This document shows, piece by piece, positions 11,301 through 20,300 of a stretch of DNA of 64,000 nt (the first letter of the stretch is position 1; the number at the start of each line of letters is the position of its first letter). The notes below the pieces were generated by a model. The model worked only from the letters and a program-made list of their open reading frames with translations, was not told where the DNA came from and did no database searches. The translations under genes and the position numbers were made by a program. Source of the DNA: Platynereis dumerilii (lineage: Eukaryota; Annelida; Polychaeta; Phyllodocida; Nereididae); assembly GCA_026936325.1 (NCBI GenBank), contig JAPTHN010000013.1:15453415-15517414 (forward strand), given 5' to 3'.

Positions 11301-14300
11301 GCCTTGGCTCGGTCTCGGATGTCAAATCTTTGGCCATGCCTCGGTCTCAGGTGTCCTGGCCTTGACTGCATCATTGGAATAAGCAGACAATATAGAATAT
11401 GGACTTTCTTGCAGCGATTGGCTGAAGAAGGTATCTAATGGTATAATGATTCAAATTGGCTTTAGAAATCACAGATGAGGAAACAAAATCGGACAAGTGG
11501 ACATATGATGATGAACCAGCTGCATGTTTATTTGTTGCTATCACTGCACTTACAGGTCCTCCTGTTCTAATTAGCCTACCTAGTGCATAAATACAGGACA
11601 TAAAGCCTCACTCATCCATCCATCTGCACTTACAGGGTCATCTGACATATTTTCCTTTCAGTCTCCATCGCGAGTGGATCAACCGTGTATGATAATAACT
11701 TTTGTGAGTCTTATTTATTAGTGATGATTTTTAAAATTTAAAATTTTGCTTTTCAACATATTTTGACATTTTCTTTCTTCAACTTTTTCAAATTTACTCG
11801 TTTAGTTTTGAAGACATTCTCCAATTCTCCAGTGGGGTACTGATTTAATATCTGAGGCTATGGATGGGAGCTGATGGGGTTTTGCATCCCACTGTCCCTT
11901 GGCCATTTTACTTTTGAATGCCGGTCCCTTTACAATTTTTCCGATTGAATTTTGAATTCCCTGTCCCTCAGCTCCGGATTGGGCTTATGTCCCCCATGTC
12001 CCTTGACAATTTTAACTTTGAATTCCCTGTCCCCCATAAGCCCCCATCCAGAGCCTCATATCTATAGTCGCAGCACCTCTTTATGATTGGAGACTGCCTT
12101 TTTGTCAATTTCAATTCATATTTTTGATGACTAACAATACCTTTTTTTCAGCGAATGTTGACTTAATTTCTCTGTCATCTAGTGTTATTTCTCTGTCACG
12201 TAGCACTAGTTCACGATGTGAGTCGGTGGCGGATATGTTGTCTTTTTTTTTCAATTTTTGTTTTTCATTGATTTTAATAAATGCTTTCTTGCAGATTTAT
12301 CATATCCAGTGACATCACTATCAATTTTATGATATATTACATCGAAACAAAACGAAAATATTAAAAAAACATTTAAAGCATTTTAGAATTGTTTTTCTGG
12401 TGGCGGCTACCAAACAAAAATTCAAATAACACATCATCAATCTACCGGTAGATAATCAAGCCATTTGCAAAATATGACAAGATACAACAAGAAATAGTGG
12501 TTAGATTTCATAACACAAAGGTCCAAATTTTTTAAATCTAACCACTATGGACTTTAACATCAGGATTAAGCCTACGTAGCTCTGACAAGAAATGTTTTCG
12601 TTGTATCTCTTAAAATATTTATCCTTAAAACATGACAAAACTGCAAAAAAAGTGAATCTGAATTGAATATTTCTTAATTTTAATGAATTTATTCACATTT
12701 ACATGCATTATTTCTAAGTGTAAACTTCCACAAGAACAGTTATAATATTGATAATATTGATTGCTTGAATCTGCCAACCACAACAGACTTTTCTTATAAA
12801 ATATGAGGACTGTTAAAGGTTGTTTCAATTCTATTGGTTCGTCTGAAAACTGGATACATGAATATAATTTAAACTTCGCTGGATTAGAGTTATACATCTG
12901 ATAAGCTTTAATTACTGTCAGGCTTTGAAACAAAAAAAATGGAGTTGTTTAAACTTTTTTCATTTATTGATTTAACAGCATTTGCAGAACCTGAAACTGA
13001 TTCAACTGATTTCAATCGTGAGTCTGGATAAATAGTGGAAGCTTTTTTATATTACGATGCACACATACTCTGTAGACTCCATGCACCAATCTGACATCAA
13101 TCTGAGATTCTTAAATCTTAGTCTTTATTTAGCTGCTTGCAATACTAACTGGGGACTGCTTGTGCTCTTCTCGTAAGCTTTTGATTCAATAATTAGGGAG
13201 TTGGGGGTCGACCATGATTACTTGAGCACGGAACTCATCGACCCTCAGGGCTCCTAAGTTGTCACTCTTTCAGACAATTTAATTTTTTAAAATATTTCCT
13301 ATTTTAAATATTCCGCTTCAACTGATACTTCGGTAGAAAATATATATTCTGTACATGCTCACACTTTCATGTAGGATTGCACACATATCGATACTCTATA
13401 GATTTTGCTTTCTTTTTATTCAAAATTTTTAACGCTTGATACATTTTTTAATCTTCACCTTTTTTGTACAAATATTTATTAGTTGGTTCAATCGCCATAC
13501 TGAATGGTACTTTTAGGTTTGATTGGGACATTTCTCATTTAATTATCATGTATAGGTTAATTAGCCAATCAAAAATAACATGTAGCCTTATTGGAATTTA
13601 ATCTAATGAAAATGATTACTTCTGTGCTTCAAGATAACAGTATGTGTATGACTGATTTGCATCACATGAAAGTAGCCTGGATGCCTGGCTCAGTGATGTT
13701 TTATTCAGAACTGGGTTCACCGAGCGCCTACCCAGAGAATTGGTTGGCCAGCATCAACAAAAGTGAAAAGATCTTCAACAGATTATGTGCAATACAATAA
13801 ATTTATAAGGCTTGAATTAAGTTGAGTAAATTAAGAATTATATTATGTATAAATATTATCTAATTGACTTAAGGATTAAGAAATCATTGGGTCACCTGGG
13901 ACTATGTTGGACAGATGTTTCAATCATCCTTCGCCTCATTGCCATATCCTCCTCCCATTCTGATTAGCCTACCCAGTGTATATATACAGGACATAAAGCC
14001 CAATCGTCCATCCATCCATTAAGAAAGAATTAAGTATAACACAAATTTATTGGCAAGAAATTCATTTAGTAATTTTATTGATAATTTTGTTTGCTACTAC
14101 ATATATCTACTTACCTACGGTATATTAGCGTTTCTTATTTATAAGTTGCTTTAATATAATTTTGAATTATGACTTTGCAATGTTGCAAACAATATGACTT
14201 GATTTTTAAGAAGACTAACAGAATTATCTAAGTTTCATACATTTTTCCTGCTGGCCGGGCCTAACAATAAAAAAAATTCTTTGAGAGACTTTATTTTAAA

Positions 14301-17300
14301 TTGAATAAACTCCCTGTTGCTTCTTTCAAGAAATATATCTTGAATTTTTTAACCGGCCTAACAGCGGAGGCCGGTTTATACAGGAGCTGTAAATGGATCA
14401 GGTGAAACCATAAACAGTAGGCATAAACTGCAACCACAACCAGATGTAAACCACGGTTTTTCTCCATTGTGACCTTAGTATTTCACTTACAGTTATGAAA
14501 TTTGGTACAGGTATGGGACTCTGGGTATGGATTGGGAACATGTCGAGAAACCCAAGATGGCTGCCGTTTTGAGGCGGCCATTTTGGCAGCCATCTTTCTT
14601 CATTCTTGAACTGTCCATTGTGACCTTAATATTTCACTTGCAGTTATGAAATTTGGTACATGTATGGGCCTCTGGGTATGGATTGGGAACATGTCGAGAA
14701 ACCCAAGATGGCTGCCGTTTTGTGGCGGCCATTTTGGCAGCCATCTTTCTTCATTCTTGAACTGCCCATTGTGACCTTAATATTTCACTTACAGTTATGA
14801 AATTTGGTACAGGTATGGGACTCTGGGTATGGATTGGGAACATGACGAAAAATCCAAGGTGGCTGCCATTTTGTGCCGGCCATTTTGGCAGCCATCTTTC
14901 TTCATTCTTGAACTGCCCATTGTGGCCTTAATATTTCACTTACAGTTATGAAATTTGGTACAGGTATTGGCCAATGGGTATGGATTGGGAACATGTCGAG
15001 AAATCCAAGATGGCGGCCATTTTGTCGTGGCCATTTTGGCAGCCATCTTTCTTCATTCTTGAACTGCCCATTGTGACCTTGATATTTCACTTACAGTTAT
15101 GAAATTTGGTACAGGTATGGGACTCTGGGTACGGATTTGGAACATGTCGAGAAATCCAAGATGGCGGCCATTTTGTGGTGGCCATTTTGGCAGCCATCTT
15201 TCTTCAATCTTGAACTGCCCATTGTGACCATAATATTTCACTTACAGTTATGAAATTTGGTACAGGTATGGGACTCTGGGTATGGATTGGGAACATGTCG
15301 AGAAATCCTAGATGGCTGCCATTTTGTGGTGGCCATTTTGGCAGCCATCTTTCTTCATTCTTGAACTGCCCATTGTGACCTTAATATTTCACTTACAGTT
15401 ATGAAATTTGGTACACTTATACTACTCTGGGTATGGATTGGGACCATGTCGAAAAATCCAAGATGGCTGCCATTTTGTGTCGGCCATTTTGGCAGCCATC
15501 TTTCTTCATTCTTGAACTGCCCATTGTGACCTTAATATTTCACTTACAGTTATGAAATTTGGTACAGGTATGGGACTCTGGGTATGGATTGGGAACATGT
15601 CGAGAAATCCAAGATGGCTGCCATTTTGTGGTGGCCATTTTGGCAGCCATCTTTCTTCATTCTTGAACTGCCCATTGTGACCTTAATATTTCACCTACAG
15701 TTATGAAATTTGGTACAGGTATAGTACTCTGGGTATGGATTGGGAACATGTAGATAAATTCAAGATGGTGGCCATTTTGTCGTGGCCATTTTGGCAGCCA
15801 TCTTTCTTTATTCTTGAACTGCCCAGTGCCCATTGTGACCTTAATAATTCACCTAGTTATGAAATTCGGTACAGGTATAGCACTCTGGGTATGGATTGGG
15901 AACATGACGAGAAATCCAAGATGGCAGCCATTTTTTGGTGGCCATGTTGGCAGCTATCTTTTTTCATTATTGAACTGCTCATAGTGACCTCAATATTTCG
16001 CTTAGAGTTATAAAATTTGTTACAGGTATGGGCCTGTGGGTATGATCAGGGACATGTTGAGAAATCCAAGATGGCGGCCATTTTGGCAGCCATCTTTCTT
16101 CATTCTTGAACTGCCCATTGTGACCTCAATATTTCACTTAAGAGTTATGAAATTTGGTACAGGTATGGGGCTGTGGGTGTCAGACGGGAACATGTTTAGA
16201 AATCCAAGATGGCAGCCGTCTTTCTTCATTCTTGAACTGACCAGTGCCGTCGTGGCCTAACGGTTAGAGTGCCCGCGCTTGAATCCAGTTAGGCTCTCAG
16301 GGACCGGGTTCAACTCCCGCTCCTGGCACTACACATCAGGGTGATGTATGCGCCCCGAAATGGCTGCAAATCCCCTGTGTCACTCGCCTCATTATCAAAC
16401 TCATGTCGGCAGAGTTCGGTTAAGTCCGAATTGAAGACGTAAAACCCCCTATCATTGTGACCTTGATATTTCACTTACAGTTATGAAATTTGGTACAGGT
16501 ATTGGCCTGTGGGTATGGATGCGTAACATGTCGAAAATCAAAGATGGCGGCCATTTTGACAGCCATCTTTCCTTTTTTTTAGAAATCTGTTCAAACTGCA
16601 TTGATTCTTTACTAATAGTCTAGCATCTTCCAATCAATTTCTCCTATCTTCCAATATCAGTTGCTCAGTTGTTTAAGCAATGGCACCTTCAATTTTATTG
16701 CGCTAGGTCGGTTTTGAATCCGCGGATTCTTGTTATTTTGTCAAATTGCAGATTAATTTATGAAAACAGAAAGGATTAACAAATAAAAGAGAAACAGCAC
16801 ACGTCAGTGCAACAGCCAATTGTCAAATAATTCATTTCAAGAAAACTTGTAATAGCCTGGTATTCGCAGGGTTTCATTGGTCCACAGTCCGCACTGTCAA
16901 TCTCACCAACCGATTGACTTGTTCTTTTAGTTGACAAATAAAATAGCATTTATAACAATCCAGTATTTCACAATAAAAGAAACTTATAAGTGATCTAGAT
17001 CATAAAATACATGGAAATATTAAATGTATAGTGTTTTTAAAAGTTTGCAGGTCATTTTCTAACAGAAAAATTATTTTGAAAGGAGTTGTCAACTTACTTT
17101 TTTTACCCCATTTCAGCATTTGCGGAAAATGACACAGGAAGTTCCCGTCCCCTCTCATCCGTTTCCATGGACGCAGATCTGCATGCTGATTGGCTGATGG
17201 AGCTTCCGGAAGATTTAGACGTCTGCATTGCGCAACGTGACTTCGAAGGGGCTGTAGATTTAGTCAATAAAGGTAAAATTTTATCAATTTACATTTTGTC

Positions 17301-20300
17301 ACAGAAATTATTTTAAAAATGGACTCTTGCCTTGGTTCAAACCATGGGTGGTGAATCCATAATATTTTCAGTCGACCTTCAAGGGCTAAATCCCAGCTGA
17401 ATGTCGTCCAGATGAGATGTTAATTGGCAGCCTCTTGTATCAGTGTCTGTGCTGGGCATGTAAAAGATACCTCACATGGGGTAAATGTGTAACATGTTGA
17501 GGACTCCCACTCTCTCTCCACCTCATCAATCAATCCTCGTGAGCACCCAAAGCTGGGCTGAGAAGGTAGCACTAATACCATATCTTATCATTCTGTTGAT
17601 CTGTCTTTCTATCTCTGTCTCTCTGTCATTCTATCACTAAGTAATTTAATTTCTAAAATCGTACATATCAGACATATTTCTCTTTTTTTCAGTAACGGAA
17701 CACTTACACAGTATACCAAAGTCCCAAGGAGTCAGAGAGTACAAAGCACGAATAGACCATCGCATCAAACAATTAACAGAAGTTCTAGTCCACGAATTGA
17801 CCGTTTCTCCCGCACACACGTTACGAGGGGGACCAAGGGCTGCACGGCGGGCCGTGTTGCAATTAATTAGGCTTGGAAAGTCGGCTCAGGTAAGTCATGC
17901 ATATCCGTCATTACAACTGTTTTGTTTAGATTCCGAATGGTTAATATCATGAGTATGGTGAAGGCAGTTGTTAAAGTCATCCTGGCTTGGTTCTTTGGAG
18001 TTTTATCAAGGTCCTGGGTTCAGTTCCTGGACTGGAAACAATTTATTGGCAGCCACATATCCAATGTTCTCAGTGGTATCGTAAAACGGGGTGATGTTGG
18101 CAATCCGGGAAAGTTATGGGAAAGTTTGACCAACTTAATGGATGAAATGCCTACTTTTCTCACTGACACAGGTTTCTTCGGCAAATTTGTCACCTCTGTC
18201 AGTGAGGAAAGTTGGCATTTCTGCCATTAAGTGGGTTAAAAAAGCCGGCCAACTTTCCCCCAGATTGCCAACTTCACGCCGTTTTGCGGTCTGTTTTGGG
18301 GAAGGGAGAAAATGATTGTGCCTCTCTGAAGTTTGTAGTATTCCAGTCTTGAAAGTTGAGCTATTGGTTGCAGGTAGTCCGCGAATAATGAATATGGATG
18401 GCTGGGTTTACATCCTGTATTTATGCATTTAGTAGCTAATTAGGACAGGAGGAGTACACAGCAATGTGGTGAAGGATGATTGAAAGTGCTGTCCAGCATA
18501 GCCGGTAGTCTGAAGAGAACAGAGAATGAAAAAAGCTGGAGAAATTACCAAATAGGGGATAATGAGGGAAAATATAGGGATTTTCATTTTCAAAAATCTG
18601 GATTGATACGACATATTAGTAATTCTTTAAGCTATAAAATTTAACAAATTTATTTTCAGGCCTGCGACCTATTCCTCAAGAACCGCAGTGCAGTGACGCA
18701 GCACAATTTACGCCAGTTGAAGACAGAAGGCAACACTACTCTCTACATTAAGAAACTGTGTGACGTTTTCTTCTCTAGTCTGATGGACACGGGGAAAGAA
18801 TTCAGCAAAGCATTTCCTGACAACTTTGGGTGCTACTCTGGTAAGAATTAATAAATTGACATCTAGGTGCTCCTGCGGCATGGCAACCTTGGGCTATGTT
18901 CCCCTTATCTCTGCCCATGGGCGCCGTACTATGGCTGCCCTAAGCTGTATCATTGTGGAAGGCTCACCACAAATTTTGTGGCCGCATGCGTTGAGGTTCA
19001 TGACTGATGGCACCTATGTACAATACAATGCAATGCAACAATTTTCTACTGGAATAAGTCTTAGACCTTTGAAGCCAACGTCCACTGTTGTCCAGGCCGT
19101 AGTTATTTGTAGGTACCTGGTCTCATATAGATCTTCGAAGACTGTATGGACGCCGCTGATAACATACACGTCACTTTCATAAATTTGTGAAATTTTGCTA
19201 CCACTGCTAAGTGAATCAATTGCATTTGTGATGATTTATGCTCAGTGTTCCCGCTAGGATTTGATTCGGGCATACAGTTTTCTAGAAATGAGCTAGGGCT
19301 CTCTCTCAAAAAAAAATTTTTTTTCTAAAAATTTTGAAAAAAATAAAAAAATTTTTGGGCCTGGCAGATGAGGCCTAGATGAAACACTGTATGGTATGTT
19401 TGCCTGTGTATTCATTCACTATCATTGAATAATGTAAATTGAAATATCTTTTTTGTTTCAGCGTTTGTCGTCTGGTCTAAATGGGAGTTAGAAGAATTTG
19501 TAGACTTATTCACGGCCCAAGTGTTTATCCCAAAAGCCAGTCTGAACAACGTAGCTGAATGTGTGAGCGAAGCTAGGGCCAAATCTCTAAAGGTAAAATA
19601 CACAACCTCTTTATTCTCCATCGTTAAATATAAATATGTTTCATTACATTGTGCCATCTGATTACACAGGGCATTTGCCAATCCATGAAAAGCCTGGAAT
19701 TTGGTCTCTCAAGGCCTGGAAAACCTGGAATCCAGTTCCTACTGATAAAAAAATTAACTCACAGCTGAATATTCGGCGATTTCTTGCGATAGTCAGCCGG
19801 TAAAAACATTTGAATGTTCAGAAATATAACTGAAAGATTGATCTTGATTTTGGAAAAATTTGGTACATACATGGAAAAGCCTGGAATATTGAATTTGGTT
19901 TAAAAAATGCTGCAGACAGACACCCTGTCACAGTTTCAGTTCCAATGAGTTTCTAGATTAACTTGCTGCGTAGTATTTCAGCTTCATCTGATTGGTAACT
20001 TCAATAATTTATAATTCATGCACAAATCCGAGGAAGCTACATAGGTATAATTATAATTTCATTATAAATAGCAAGTGACTCAAAGTCTGTTAACTCATGC
20101 TTATAGAAACTTCTGTGTGTAATCAATGGGTCCCATATCCTGCAATACCAGGCCATGTTGATTTTTTTTTCTGATCATCTCTTGCAGCTTACGGAAATAG
20201 GTCTGGAGTTATCGTTCGTCATGGATAGTATGATTTTGACACATTTAACAAAAGTCGTAAAGGACCATATAGATCTGCAACAGGAGTCTATTAAGAGAAG

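Noticed and set aside
11466-11555. Possible extra EXOC8 exon (ITDEETKSDKWTYDDEPAAC frame)
   Set aside because: An acceptor-like CTTTAG precedes it, but there is no credible donor before the SINE.
12295-12308. Possible 14-nt EXOC8 microexon (YLSYP)
   Set aside because: It would break the phase-1 pattern of its neighbours, and the donor (GTGACA) is weak.
14902-16260. Open frames on both strands in the satellite
   Set aside because: They are period-driven frames of the 151-bp repeat with identical peptide repeats.
19243-19389. Possible hAT-like element (CAGTGTTCCCGC ... GAAACACTG)
   Set aside because: Short imperfect ends and no matching 8-bp flanks.
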